DNA of 64,000 nt from Pelethousia sp034928145 (GCA_034928145.1 JAYFPE010000004.1:62001-126000); one strand, 5' to 3'; shown: positions 32,946-41,864, counted from the first letter of the stretch. Made by a program: numbers and translations. The notes: a model not told the origin generated them from the letters alone.

Positions 32946-34169
32946 TTATTGTTCAAACTCCTGCCGGCGCGCGCGTTCGCGCTGCGCCCTGCGCTTCGCG
33001 GCCCGCTCTTTACGGCGCTTCTCCTCCGCCGCGCGGACTGCAAGGAGTACGATAAGCAGGATAAGGAGCAGCGCGCCTGCGCCGCATATGGCGTAAAACA
33101 GCGTTGCGTTCACGCTGATTACACCCGACTCCGCGGGCTCTACGGACTGCTGCGGCGCGGGCGCGGGCGTTTCTACAGACTCCTCGGGCGGCAGCGTGGG
33201 CTGCACGGGCCGCGCGGGCATCACCGCATAGCGCTGGAGGGATTGATCGGATGGGTTATAAGCATAATACCCCACCTCGCCATTGGCATTGCGCGCGTAT
33301 AGAAGGTAGATATCGCCCTGCGCATCCTGCGCCTTCCACGCGGTATAATCCTTTTCGTCTATGGTCAGCGTAGTTTCCGCAAAGCCGTCGGGAAGCGGCA
33401 CGCTGCCGTCGGGTTGCAGGAGGATATACGTTTTTGAAACGGAGGATACCGTTTTATAGGGGTAGAGCGTATCCGCTTGCGCGTTAAAGATATAATAGCC
33501 GCCTACGTCGCCCGAAGCGTTGGATAAGTAGAAGAGCGTGGGCGCGTCGCTATCGGCTACGATGGCTGCGGCCACCGTTTGATCGTGGTAGGTATATTCC
33601 GTCTCCTCATAGTTCGCGGGCAGCGTCACGTTTTCGAGCGTGCGCCAGATATATAGGCTCTCCGCCGCGCCCTCCACATTTTGCGCCGGAACGCCCTCTT
33701 TCGCGTAGTCGATGGGTGGCGGTGTAGGCGTTGCGGGCGCTGCGGCGACCGTTATATTCACGCTCGCGCTCGCGGCGCCTTCTTCCTTGCCGTCATAGCC
33801 CAGCACCTTTTCCAGATTGAATTTGACCTCCGCCGTACCTGCCGCCACGGCCGTGAATGTTACACGTGCCGTTAGCGCGTCGGTTCCGCCTTTTTGGGCG
33901 GAAGCCATGCTCAAAAAGCCGTCGGAAGCGCCGCCCGCGCTTTCGGCGTAAGCGAGAAGCGCCGGGTCGTAGGTGAAAATGCCCTCCGCGACGGACATCC
34001 CCTTACCGCTCACGGTCACGGTGATCTCCACCGTATCACCCGCCTGTACGCTCGTTTTGTCCGCTGCGGCGCTTAGGCGCACATCGGCGAGTGCGGATGC
34101 CGGCGCGAGAAGCAGAAGCGCCACGAGAAGGAACGCGGCCGCCCTTTTATATGCCAAAAAGCCTTTCAT
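32946..34169 (-). CDS. Membrane-anchored cohesin-domain protein
   Basis: A 407-residue surface protein: signal peptide (1-28), a cohesin-like beta sandwich (about 29-140: VRLSAAADKTSVQAGDTVEI, VAEGIFTYDPALLAYAE, VTFTAVAAGTAEVKF), a Pro/Thr linker, a second region of about 180 residues with YYIFNAQADTLYPY and YYAYNPSDQSLQRY, another Pro-rich linker, one membrane helix (about 352-376) and a basic cytoplasmic tail (RRKERAAKRRAQRERARR). Cohesins bind dockerins, and the gene just upstream encodes a dockerin. It begins 14 bp after that gene, so the two form an operon. Confidence 0.85.
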   Translation of the reverse strand: MKGFLAYKRAAAFLLVALLLLAPASALADVRLSAAADKTSVQAGDTVEITVTVSGKGMSVAEGIFTYDPALLAYAESAGGASDGFLSMASAQKGGTDALTARVTFTAVAAGTAEVKFNLEKVLGYDGKEEGAASASVNITVAAAPATPTPPPIDYAKEGVPAQNVEGAAESLYIWRTLENVTLPANYEETEYTYHDQTVAAAIVADSDAPTLFYLSNASGDVGGYYIFNAQADTLYPYKTVSSVSKTYILLQPDGSVPLPDGFAETTLTIDEKDYTAWKAQDAQGDIYLLYARNANGEVGYYAYNPSDQSLQRYAVMPARPVQPTLPPEESVETPAPAPQQSVEPAESGVISVNATLFYAICGAGALLLILLIVLLAVRAAEEKRRKERAAKRRAQRERARRQEFEQ

Positions 34170-34183
34170 ACCTCAATACCCCC

Positions 34184-35923
34184 TTAAGCTATCTTTGCAT
34201 CGCCGTTGATAAAGCGAATGAGTAGGAGCATGTCGTTTGCGTCCACCGCACCGTTGCGATCGACATCCGCCGCACGCAAGCGCGCGCCCGTAAGGAGCGT
34301 GCCGTGCGCGAGGTGGCCGCCAAGCGCCCCTACGTCCGCGTCGCCTATTTTGCCATCGCCGTCGAGATCGCCGAAGATCACAACGGGCAGGTCAAAGAAC
34401 TTCTTTCCCTCGCCGTAGGTAATGCGCACGAATTGGCCTGTGCATACATCCCCATCCACAGGGTTCCCCTTGGCGCTGACGAGGCTCAGGCTGCCCTCGG
34501 AGGAAAGCTTTTTCAAAAACGCTTCGCCCGAGGTGCCGGCCGAAACGCCGCTTACGCCCCAGGCGCGCACCTTATAGGCGTCGCTTTCCACCTTGGGCGC
34601 GGTGTCGTAATCGCCGATGGCGATGAGCTCGGTGTTCGCATAATAGAAAGAAAGGATATCCGCATACGGCTGGCCCGCACGCGCGCGCTCCTGCGCGCCG
34701 CGCTGCGAAAGGCCCACACCGTGGCCGTAGCGCCGCTCCGTGAGGAAGAAGCCCGCGTATTCCACGCCGCCGCTGCGGCAAACGCCCGCCTCCGCGCCGC
34801 GCATCCGCAGCCGCGTCTTTTTTGCGGTGAGGCTGCCGGTTTGGCGTTGGAAGCTGCCAAAGCGCAGATCCTCGAGCGCAAGCGTTACCGTCACCTGCCC
34901 GCTCTTTTGCGTGCCGCTTTCTTCATACCCCACCACGAGCGTCACATCCGCCTCGGTATAGCAGCGGCTCGGCGCGTCGTATGTTGGGTTCTTCGGCGTG
35001 ACCGCCACCGTTTCGAGCAAGATCACAGCCCGCCCCGCCGCGCTGTAAGCCGCGCTTTCGAGCGCAAGAAGCACGCCCGCATCCATAAGCTTGCGGGTTT
35101 CGCCGCTAAACTTCGCCGGGATGAAGGACCGCTCCTCGATGCTCGAGGCGTTCAAAAGGTCATACGGGTCATCAGCGTTGATGTAGTAAGGATAATCATT
35201 GGACCAAACATTGCCCGTTCGCTCGGTTTGCCCGCCATTGGAGGCGGAGTAGAATGATTCGATAATATCCCCCGCGTTGGTGAGCACCTGCCCGGCCGTA
35301 GCGTCCACCGCGGCGATGGCGCGGGCGTTTTTGCTGCTGTAACCGCGGTATACCTGATCCTCCGAGGTGTCCAAAAGATCATAGGCGCGCGTGAGGTATT
35401 TGGAAGCCCGCGCAGCGGCGTAGCCGCGCGCGCACACTGCCTGCGCCTTGAGCGCATCGATGGGGAAAAGGTTGCTCATCTCGTGCGGCACCACGCCGTA
35501 GAGATAGTGTTCGATGGGCAGCGTGTTGATGGCGCGTATCGAGCCCTCATACACATCGAAGGTCATGTTGCCTAAATAGGTGCAGGTGCCGTAGGAGGCG
35601 TGTTTGAGGCGGATGTAATCCGCTTTCCCGCCATAATCGCCGCTCAAAAGCGTAATGGAGGCTGCGGTTATGGTTTTGCCGCCCACCGTGAGGGACACGC
35701 GCCCCCCCACCGTTTTCACGGTAAGCTCATCGGTTCCCACTTCCAGGTCTTTTTGCCCTTCCACGGTGAATTTGCCCACGGGCGTGAATGAAAACTCCTT
35801 TTGCTTGCCAATTGAGATGCGCACGCGCACATCCGAGCAGAACACCGCCGCGCGCGCGGGCACGGCGGCGCATACGATGATCAGCGCAAGGCTCAGCATA
35901 AGCACGGTCCTTACTTTGCGCAT
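34184..35923 (-). CDS. Secreted SpoIID/LytB-type protein with C-terminal dockerin
   Basis: A 579-residue secreted protein. Signal peptide (1-25), then the SpoIID/LytB domain: YLYGVVPHEMSNLFPIDALK, AQAVCARGYAAARASKYLT and near the end YGHGVGLSQRGAQERARAGQ. SpoIID is a lytic transglycosylase of sporulation; LytB-like relatives modify vegetative wall. The last 60 residues form a type I dockerin with two calcium loops, DLDGDGKIGDAD and DVDRNGAVDAND. The ATG at 35923 follows GGGAGGC; the frame opens 25 codons earlier without such a site. Confidence 0.88.
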   Translation of the reverse strand: MRKVRTVLMLSLALIIVCAAVPARAAVFCSDVRVRISIGKQKEFSFTPVGKFTVEGQKDLEVGTDELTVKTVGGRVSLTVGGKTITAASITLLSGDYGGKADYIRLKHASYGTCTYLGNMTFDVYEGSIRAINTLPIEHYLYGVVPHEMSNLFPIDALKAQAVCARGYAAARASKYLTRAYDLLDTSEDQVYRGYSSKNARAIAAVDATAGQVLTNAGDIIESFYSASNGGQTERTGNVWSNDYPYYINADDPYDLLNASSIEERSFIPAKFSGETRKLMDAGVLLALESAAYSAAGRAVILLETVAVTPKNPTYDAPSRCYTEADVTLVVGYEESGTQKSGQVTVTLALEDLRFGSFQRQTGSLTAKKTRLRMRGAEAGVCRSGGVEYAGFFLTERRYGHGVGLSQRGAQERARAGQPYADILSFYYANTELIAIGDYDTAPKVESDAYKVRAWGVSGVSAGTSGEAFLKKLSSEGSLSLVSAKGNPVDGDVCTGQFVRITYGEGKKFFDLPVVIFGDLDGDGKIGDADVGALGGHLAHGTLLTGARLRAADVDRNGAVDANDMLLLIRFINGDAKIA

Positions 35924-35975
35924 GATATGCCTCCCATTCTTTCGTATTCGGGGCGTTTCTACAACTGTCTTATTT

Positions 35976-36005
35976 ATATTACCTTTTTTCACTGGCAAAG
36001 GTCAA
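35976..36005 (-). promoter_or_regulatory. Sigma-A type promoter of the SpoIID/cohesin pair
   Basis: On the minus strand TTGACC, 18 bases, TAATAT, about 50 bases before the SpoIID-like start. Confidence 0.7.
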
Positions 36006-36261
36006 CGGCGCCACCCCCCACAAAGGCCGTTTTCAGGCGCTTGTTCTATGAACTTTTGATGAATTCGATTTTATACAATCTGTTCGCTTTGCGGGATAAT
36101 GGCGTTTGTGAAAATGGAATTGCCTTCACAATGGATCTCATGTCGCCTCGGTCCTCAAACGATCCGCTCGAAGCAACTCTTTATATCAATCATATTCTTT
36201 ATCAAAATTCGACTAAAATAAACTGAAATAGCCGGAAAACACCACAATACTCTATAATTCC
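36006..36261. other. A+T-rich divergent intergenic region
   Basis: About 250 bases between the two divergent promoters. It is richer in A+T than its neighbours and holds no frame with a ribosome site. I see no further regulatory motif. Confidence 0.5.
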
Positions 36262-36288
36262 TTAACTTTTCTCGGGGAATCCCGATAT
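36262..36288 (+). promoter_or_regulatory. Sigma-28 type promoter of the chemoreceptor
   Basis: TTAA, exactly 15 bases, CCCGATAT: one mismatch in each element against TAAA-N15-GCCGATAT. It lies about 36 bases before the chemoreceptor start, as expected for a late motility gene. Confidence 0.75.
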
Positions 36289-36323
36289 AAGGTACAAAGA
36301 AAACTCGGGGGTAATGATTTTTT

Positions 36324-38036
36324 ATGAAGAGCATTAGGACCAAACTGATTCTTAGCATCTCGATCCTGCTTTTCGTTTCGCTGGCGGCGGTCGTCTTCAT
36401 TGGACTGCTCAAGAGTTACCAGGTTAATAATGAGATCACCCAGGTACAATATGAGAATCAATTGAGCGGCGCCAACAACATGCTCAAGGTTTATCTTACC
36501 GAGCAGTTTGGTTCATTAACGATGAAAGAGGAGGGCATATTGCGCGGCGAGGATGGCCAGGCCATCGACGGGCAATATGAATATCTCGACCGGCTTAGTG
36601 AAAACATGGGCGTGGTGGCGACCGTGTTTGCCCGCGATGGCAGCAATTTTGTGCGCGCCATCACCAGCGTCAAGGATGCGCAGGACCAGCGGATCATCGG
36701 CACGGAGCTGGATACGAGCGGGCCGGCCTATGCGGCAATCTCGGGAGGCAACAGCTATTATGGCGAGGCCGCCATCATGGGCGCGCAATATATGGCAGCC
36801 TATACCCCTATCTATGATGCAAACAATCAGGCCATCGGTATTTATTTCGTAGGCGTGCCCATGGAGGAGGTCAATAACGTTCTGAGCACAGGCATGGCCT
36901 CTACCATCCGCTCCGTGTTCCTGCTTTCCGCGGGCGTGTTGGCCCTGGCCATCCTTTTTACGTATTTTATCAGCGGCAGCATCGCCAGGCCCATCCAGAC
37001 GGTCACGGGTGTGGCGCAGAAGATTGCTCAGGGGCAGTTCGACGTGTCTCTCTCGGTAAAATCTAAAGACGAGATCGGCAGGCTGGCCAAGGCTTTCAAC
37101 CTGACGATCGACCAGCTGGTAAACTACCAGGGCTATATAGACGAGATCTCCGACGTTCTGCAACGGGTCTCGCAGGGGGATTTGCAGGCGGAGCTGCGGC
37201 GGGAATATGCCGGGCAGTTTAAAAAGATTAAGGATCACATGGAGGCGCTGCTGCGCAACCTTAACGCCACCCTGTTGCAGATTGGTCAATCCGCGGCCCA
37301 GGTGGACGGCGGGGCCGGGCAGATCGCGCAGAGCGCGCAGGCCCTCTCCCAAGGCGCCACCGAGCAGGCTAGCTCCTTGGAGGAACTGTTCGCTTCCATT
37401 GCGGAGATCGCGCAGCAGGTCAAGCAAAACGCGGAAAACGCCAAATCCGCGCATGACCGGGCGGAGCAGGCGGGGCAGGAGTTGCAATCGAGCGCCGGCC
37501 AGATGCAGGGCATGATCGAGGCTATGCACAACATCACGCTCAAATCGGCGGAAATCCGCAAGGTCAATAAGATCATTGAGGATATTGCCTTCCAAACGAA
37601 CATCCTCGCGCTCAACGCGGCCGTGGAAGCCGCCCGTGCAGGCCAATCCGGCAAGGGCTTCGCCGTTGTGGCGGATGAAGTGCGTACGCTGGCGGCCAAA
37701 TCCGCAGAGGCGGCCAAGAATACCACCCTGCTGATCGGTGAAACCATCGAGGCCGTGGAAAGCGGCTCCGCAATCGCCAACGCCACCGCGCAATCCCTGC
37801 GCGAGGCCACCGGTAGCGCCGCCGAAGCTGTATTCCTAATGGATAAGATCGCGCAGGCCTCCCAGGGCCAGGCGCAGGCGATCGGCCAGATCGACCAAGG
37901 CCTGGCGCAGGTTTCAGATGTGGTGCAAACCAACGCGGCCACAGCCGAGGAAAGCGCGGCTGCGAGCGAGCAACTGTCCGGCCAATCCAACATGCTGGCG
38001 GAGCTGATCCGCCAATTCAACCTCAAGGAGATCTAG
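36324..38036 (+). CDS. Methyl-accepting chemotaxis protein with Cache sensor
   Basis: A 570-residue chemoreceptor: membrane helix (about 8-30), periplasm-side single Cache domain (about 35-190, with VVATVFARDGSNFVRAITSV and AYTPIYDANNQAIGIYFVGV), second helix (about 193-215), HAMP (about 216-270), and signalling domain (about 300-570). The signalling tip reads FQTNILALNAAVEAARAG followed by QSGKGFAVVADEVRTLA. It would bind an extracellular ligand, perhaps a small organic acid as other Cache receptors do, and steer CheA, whose gene is not in the window. A terminator follows. Confidence 0.94.
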   Translation: MKSIRTKLILSISILLFVSLAAVVFIGLLKSYQVNNEITQVQYENQLSGANNMLKVYLTEQFGSLTMKEEGILRGEDGQAIDGQYEYLDRLSENMGVVATVFARDGSNFVRAITSVKDAQDQRIIGTELDTSGPAYAAISGGNSYYGEAAIMGAQYMAAYTPIYDANNQAIGIYFVGVPMEEVNNVLSTGMASTIRSVFLLSAGVLALAILFTYFISGSIARPIQTVTGVAQKIAQGQFDVSLSVKSKDEIGRLAKAFNLTIDQLVNYQGYIDEISDVLQRVSQGDLQAELRREYAGQFKKIKDHMEALLRNLNATLLQIGQSAAQVDGGAGQIAQSAQALSQGATEQASSLEELFASIAEIAQQVKQNAENAKSAHDRAEQAGQELQSSAGQMQGMIEAMHNITLKSAEIRKVNKIIEDIAFQTNILALNAAVEAARAGQSGKGFAVVADEVRTLAAKSAEAAKNTTLLIGETIEAVESGSAIANATAQSLREATGSAAEAVFLMDKIAQASQGQAQAIGQIDQGLAQVSDVVQTNAATAEESAAASEQLSGQSNMLAELIRQFNLKEI

Positions 38037-38057
38037 CGCGTCACCGCAAATCGTCGG

Positions 38058-38108
38058 GGCCGGGATATGGAACGAAAAAGCTTCGGTTCCAGATCCCGGC
38101 CTAGTTTT
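38058..38108 (+). terminator. Intrinsic terminator of the chemoreceptor gene
   Basis: GGCCGGGAT-a-TGGAAC pairs with GTTCCA-g-ATCCCGGCC (15 pairs, one mismatch) and is followed by TAGTTTTA. Confidence 0.85.
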
Positions 38109-38650
38109 ATGCCGTCGCCACCCTCCGCGGGGTTTTACACGGGCGGTCCTGCGGTGGACGGCGGTCCTACGCGAACGGCGGTCCTACGCGGATGGCGGGA
38201 CCGGGGCCAGCCGTTTGTGATGATTGTTAGGGGAGAAGGCCGTTTGTTTTCTTGAGCAGGTGCCGGTTCGCCTTTTTGGCGGCAAAGGGGGAGGCCCTTG
38301 GGCCTTTCCGCATGATGACGCAAAAAGAAATAGGAGGGGTGACGTGGATGCGGGAGCATCCGGGCGATGGGACACAGGACACTGCCGGGAGACCGAATCG
38401 CGAACGGCGGGAGAGGAAACGCGAATATATGATGTAGCGCCGCCCTCGTTCAATGCGGGCGGTGGGGGAGGGCATCCCGGCCTATGGGGATTATGTAGAA
38501 ACCATGATCCACAGGCAATACTTCGTTCTTGCGTGCGAATGTAGTTCGTCCCTGCGGCGTATTTATAAACGCGACTACCAGTACAATTTTTATGAATCAA
38601 CGAGAAGGAAGCCACCCCGCGCACACCTCTCGCCCGGGGACACAGAACAA
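38109..38650. other. Gene-free G+C-rich stretch with short repeats
   Basis: No frame here has both a ribosome site and a credible product. A minus-strand frame (38184-38624) would give a Pro/Ser/Arg-rich protein without any domain and looks non-coding. At 38139-38191 the unit ACGGCGGTCCTACGCG repeats, twice exactly and once imperfectly. The block resembles a dispersed intergenic element rather than a gene; this needs the rest of the genome to decide. Confidence 0.45.
38139..38191 (+). repeat. Imperfect 17-bp tandem repeats
   Basis: Three units of ACGGCGGTCCTACGCGA type in a row; the last two differ only in the final base. Confidence 0.7.
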
Positions 38651-38676
38651 AGTGCTAGAAAAATGGAAAATAGCTA

Positions 38677-38705
38677 TTGACAACCGAAAATAGAAAGAGT
38701 ATGCT
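38677..38705 (+). promoter_or_regulatory. Promoter P1 of the sugar operon
   Basis: TTGACA, 17 bases, TATGCT. It would start transcription near 38712, just before the first palindromic operator and about 345 bases before the binding-protein gene. Confidence 0.65.
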
Positions 38706-38718
38706 TAGCACATAAAAT

Positions 38719-38730
38719 GTGCCCGGGCAC
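38719..38730. promoter_or_regulatory. Palindromic operator O1 (GTGCCCGGGCAC)
   Basis: A perfect 12-bp palindrome with the central CG typical of LacI-family sites, placed at about +7 to +18 of promoter P1. An identical copy lies exactly 250 bases downstream. Confidence 0.75.
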
Positions 38731-38932
38731 GGACTCTGGGTGAAAGCATCTGTTGATAAGCATCCAATATCTGATGCAGTCGGAAATCCCTTAATTGTAT
38801 TGTTTTAAAAATATCAAGCAGTTCATTGCGCGAAATGGAAGGATCGCAGGAATCTGTACACAAGCGAATCGGTTTTTTACGAATGGAGCGGGTTGCGGGT
38901 CCTTTTGCATAGGTTTATGCACAACCGCGCGC

Positions 38933-38961
38933 TTGGTTAACGGATTTCTCTTTTTTTAAGC
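38933..38961 (+). promoter_or_regulatory. Weak candidate promoter P2 of the sugar operon
   Basis: TTGGTT, 17 bases, TTAAGC. The -10 match is poor; it is listed because the second operator falls on its predicted start point. Confidence 0.3.
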
Positions 38962-38968
38962 AAATTAC

Positions 38969-38980
38969 GTGCCCGGGCAC
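38969..38980. promoter_or_regulatory. Palindromic operator O2 (GTGCCCGGGCAC)
   Basis: The second exact copy; with flanks it extends to the 14-bp palindrome CGTGCCCGGGCACG. It lies about 78 bases before the binding-protein start. Confidence 0.75.
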
Positions 38981-39057
38981 GAACGATTCTCACAAAAAGC
39001 TGATTCTAAACTTGTGCAGCGCATGCACAGGAAATATAATGAATGGAGTGGAAAACG

Positions 39058-40203
39058 ATGAAAAAACTGTTTACTACTATGCTGGCGATCGTGATGATGC
39101 TGGCGATGGTCGCTTGTGCGGCGCAGCCTGCTGTGCAGGAAGCCCCCGCTGCTGAGGCCCCTGCGGCTGCTCCGGCCCCCGCTGCTGAAGCGCCCGCGGC
39201 TGCTGAAACGGTAAAAGTAGGCGTATCCATGCCCACCCAAAGCCTCCAGCGCTGGAATCAGGATGGCTCCAACATGAAGCTCCAACTCGAGGCTGCCGGC
39301 TATGAAGTCGATCTGCAGTACGCAGGCGATAACGACATCCCCACCCAGGTCAGCCAGATCGAAAACATGATCACCGGCGGCTGCAAGGTTCTGGTCATCG
39401 CCGCCATTGACGGCTCCGCACTCACCGAGGTGCTCAAGGAGGCCAAGTCCAACAACATCCCCGTCATCGCCTATGACCGCCTCATCATGAACAGCGACGC
39501 CGTATCCTACTACGCCACCTTCGATAACTTCAAGGTCGGCACCATTCAAGGCACATATATTAAGGATAAGCTGGATCTCGACAACGCGGCCGGCCCCTTC
39601 AACATCGAGCTGTTCACCGGCTCCCCGGATGACAACAACGTTAACTTCTTCTTCGGCGGCGCCATGAGCATCCTCCAGCCCTACATCGACAGCGGCAAGC
39701 TGGTCGTCAAATCCGGCCAGACTGAAAAGGCCCAGTGCGCCACGGCCAACTGGTCCACCGAAGAATCCCAGAAGCGGATGGAGAACCTGATCACCTCCAT
39801 GGGCTATGGCCCCGAGGGCACCAAGCTGGATGCCGTCCTTTCCTCCAACGACTCCGTGGCCAACGGCATTACCAACGCGTTGGTGGCGGCCGGCTACACT
39901 GCCGAGAACTTCCCCATCCTCACAGGCCAGGATTGCGATAAGCCCGCCATGAAGAACATCCTCGCAGGCACGCAGAGCATGTCTATCTTCAAGGATACCC
40001 GTACGTTGGCGAGCCAGGTCGTGAGCATGGTGAACGCCATCCTCAGCGGCAATAAGCCCGAGATCAACGACACCGAGACCTACGACAACGGCACGGGCAT
40101 CATCCCCTCCTTCCTCTGCGACCCCGTGTTCGCCGATGCCAGCAATTACAAAGAGCTGTTGATCGAGAGCGGCTACTATACCGAGGCGGATCTTGCATCC
40201 TAA
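39058..40203 (+). CDS. chvE: Sugar ABC transporter substrate-binding lipoprotein (ChvE type)
   Basis: A 381-residue lipoprotein. The signal peptide ends AMVAC, so the Cys would be lipidated; an Ala/Pro/Glu-rich tether of about 35 residues follows. The binding domain starts VKVGVSMPTQSLQRWNQDG and holds YAGDNDIPTQVSQIENMI, VIAAIDGSALTEVLKEA and IAYDRLIMNSDAVSYYATFD, which match the multiple-monosaccharide (ChvE/xylose-binding) family. It feeds the adjacent ABC transporter. The ATG at 39058 is chosen over 39043 because it starts the signal peptide and lies behind GGAGTGG. Confidence 0.93.
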   Translation: MKKLFTTMLAIVMMLAMVACAAQPAVQEAPAAEAPAAAPAPAAEAPAAAETVKVGVSMPTQSLQRWNQDGSNMKLQLEAAGYEVDLQYAGDNDIPTQVSQIENMITGGCKVLVIAAIDGSALTEVLKEAKSNNIPVIAYDRLIMNSDAVSYYATFDNFKVGTIQGTYIKDKLDLDNAAGPFNIELFTGSPDDNNVNFFFGGAMSILQPYIDSGKLVVKSGQTEKAQCATANWSTEESQKRMENLITSMGYGPEGTKLDAVLSSNDSVANGITNALVAAGYTAENFPILTGQDCDKPAMKNILAGTQSMSIFKDTRTLASQVVSMVNAILSGNKPEINDTETYDNGTGIIPSFLCDPVFADASNYKELLIESGYYTEADLAS

Positions 40204-40253
40204 CCTAGGTACGCACAATGCCGGTATCCGGCCGGCAATCGGGTAAACGCCCC

Positions 40254-40285
40254 CGCAGGCGGACGGTGGAAGCCGCCCGCCTGCG
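40254..40285 (+). other. Strong hairpin between binding-protein and ATPase genes
   Basis: CGCAGGCGG-a-CGG pairs with CCG-c-CCGCCTGCG around a six-base loop, without a T run. Such hairpins often protect the binding-protein message or reduce read-through, so that the binding protein is made in excess. Confidence 0.6.
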
Positions 40286-40326
40286 TCCTGTTTGAATCTA
40301 TATCTAGAGCAAATGGAGGGATCTCT

Positions 40327-41859
40327 TTGGCAGAAGTTTTATTGCAGATGAAGGCCATCACCAAACGCTTTCCGGGCGTGGTCGCGCTGGATAACGTAAA
40401 CCTCGAGGTGGAGGAAGGCGAGATCCATGCCTTGGTGGGCGAGAACGGCGCCGGGAAAAGCACCCTGATGAACGTCCTGTCGGGCATTTATCCCTATGGA
40501 AGCTACGAGGGCGAGATCTTCTACGAGGGCAGCGAGTGCAAATTCCATGAGATCAAGGATAGCGAAAGCCAGGGCATCGTGGTGATCCATCAGGAGCTGG
40601 CGCTGGTGCCTTATCTCACCATCGGTGAGAATATGTTCCTGGGCAACGAGCGCGGCAGCGCGGCGCGCATCGATTGGGATGAGACCTTCACCCGGGCGGA
40701 TGAATTGCTGGCCGTGGTAGGATTGCACGAAAACAGCCGTACGCTGGTCAAGGATATTAGCGTGGGCAAGCAGCAGTTGGTCGAGATTGCTAAGGCGCTC
40801 TCCAAAAAGGTGAGGCTGCTGATCCTCGACGAGCCCACCGCCTCCCTCAACGAGAGCGACAGCAAAAAGCTGCTGGAGCTGCTGCTCAAATTCAAGAGCG
40901 AGGGGATGACGTCCATCATTATCTCCCATAAGCTCAACGAGATCGCCTACGTGGCGGATAAGATCACCATATTGCGCGATGGCGCTACGATCGAAACCCT
41001 TATCAAGGGCGTGGATGATACCAGCGAGGAACGCATCATCAAAGGAATGGTTGGCCGGGACTTAGCCCACCGCTTCCCCGCGCGGGAGAGCCACATCGGC
41101 CCGGTGCGCATGGAGGTGCGCAATTGGACTGTTCACCACCCGCTCTATCAGGAGCGCAGGGTATGCGACAACGTATCCTTCAGCGTGCGCAAGGGCGAGG
41201 TCGTGGGCCTCTGCGGGCTGATGGGGGCCGGCCGCACGGAGCTGGCGATGAGCATCTTCGGCAAAAGTTACGGTACGAATATCAGCGGCGAGATCTATAT
41301 CGATGAAAAGCCCGTGCAGATGAACTCCGTCAAACAGGCCATCCACAACAAGCTGGCCTATGTAACGGAGGATCGCAAGGGCAACGGCCTGATCCTCGGC
41401 ACCCCGATCCGGGAAAACACCACCCTTTCGCGCCTTGAGAAGGTGAGCCGTCACCAGGTGATCGATCCGGATAAGGAGATAGCCGCGGCCGAGCACTACA
41501 AGGAGAAGCTGCGCACCAAATGCCCTACCGTGGAGCAGCATGTGGGCAACCTTTCCGGCGGCAACCAGCAAAAGGTGCTGCTCTCGAAGTGGATGTTCGC
41601 GGACCCTGAGATTTTGATACTGGATGAACCCACCCGCGGCATAGACGTGGGTGCGAAATATGAGATCTACTGCATCATCAACCAACTGGTGGATGAAGGT
41701 AATTCCGTGGTGATGATCAGCTCCGAGCTGCCGGAGATCCTCGGCATGTGCGACCGCGTTTTCGTGATGGACGAAGGCAAGATGGTCGCGGAGCTCGACA
41801 AAGGCGAGGCGAACCAGGAAACCATCATGAGTCACATCCTGCAGAATAAAGGAGCGTAA
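40327..41859 (+). CDS. mmsA: Multiple-monosaccharide ABC transporter ATPase (MmsA/GguA type)
   Basis: A 510-residue protein with two ABC cassettes in tandem, as in all sugar importers of this class. Cassette 1: GENGAGKST Walker A (about residue 38), signature VGKQQLVEIA, Walker B LLILDEPTASL. Cassette 2: degenerate Walker A GLMGAGRTE, signature LSGGNQQKV, Walker B ILILDEPTRGIDVG. It energises uptake with the MmsB permease. The TTG start follows TGGAGGG. It ends 5 bp before the permease gene. Confidence 0.95.
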   Translation: MAEVLLQMKAITKRFPGVVALDNVNLEVEEGEIHALVGENGAGKSTLMNVLSGIYPYGSYEGEIFYEGSECKFHEIKDSESQGIVVIHQELALVPYLTIGENMFLGNERGSAARIDWDETFTRADELLAVVGLHENSRTLVKDISVGKQQLVEIAKALSKKVRLLILDEPTASLNESDSKKLLELLLKFKSEGMTSIIISHKLNEIAYVADKITILRDGATIETLIKGVDDTSEERIIKGMVGRDLAHRFPARESHIGPVRMEVRNWTVHHPLYQERRVCDNVSFSVRKGEVVGLCGLMGAGRTELAMSIFGKSYGTNISGEIYIDEKPVQMNSVKQAIHNKLAYVTEDRKGNGLILGTPIRENTTLSRLEKVSRHQVIDPDKEIAAAEHYKEKLRTKCPTVEQHVGNLSGGNQQKVLLSKWMFADPEILILDEPTRGIDVGAKYEIYCIINQLVDEGNSVVMISSELPEILGMCDRVFVMDEGKMVAELDKGEANQETIMSHILQNKGA

Positions 41860-41864
41860 CCACC

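Noticed and set aside
34184..35923. SpoIID-like protein as proof of sporulation
   Set aside because: LytB-type relatives with this domain act in vegetative wall metabolism, and the dockerin and lack of other spore genes argue against a direct link.
38184..38624. Minus-strand 146-codon frame in the gene-free block
   Set aside because: Pro/Ser/Arg-rich product, no ribosome site, no domain; treated as non-coding or repeat sequence.
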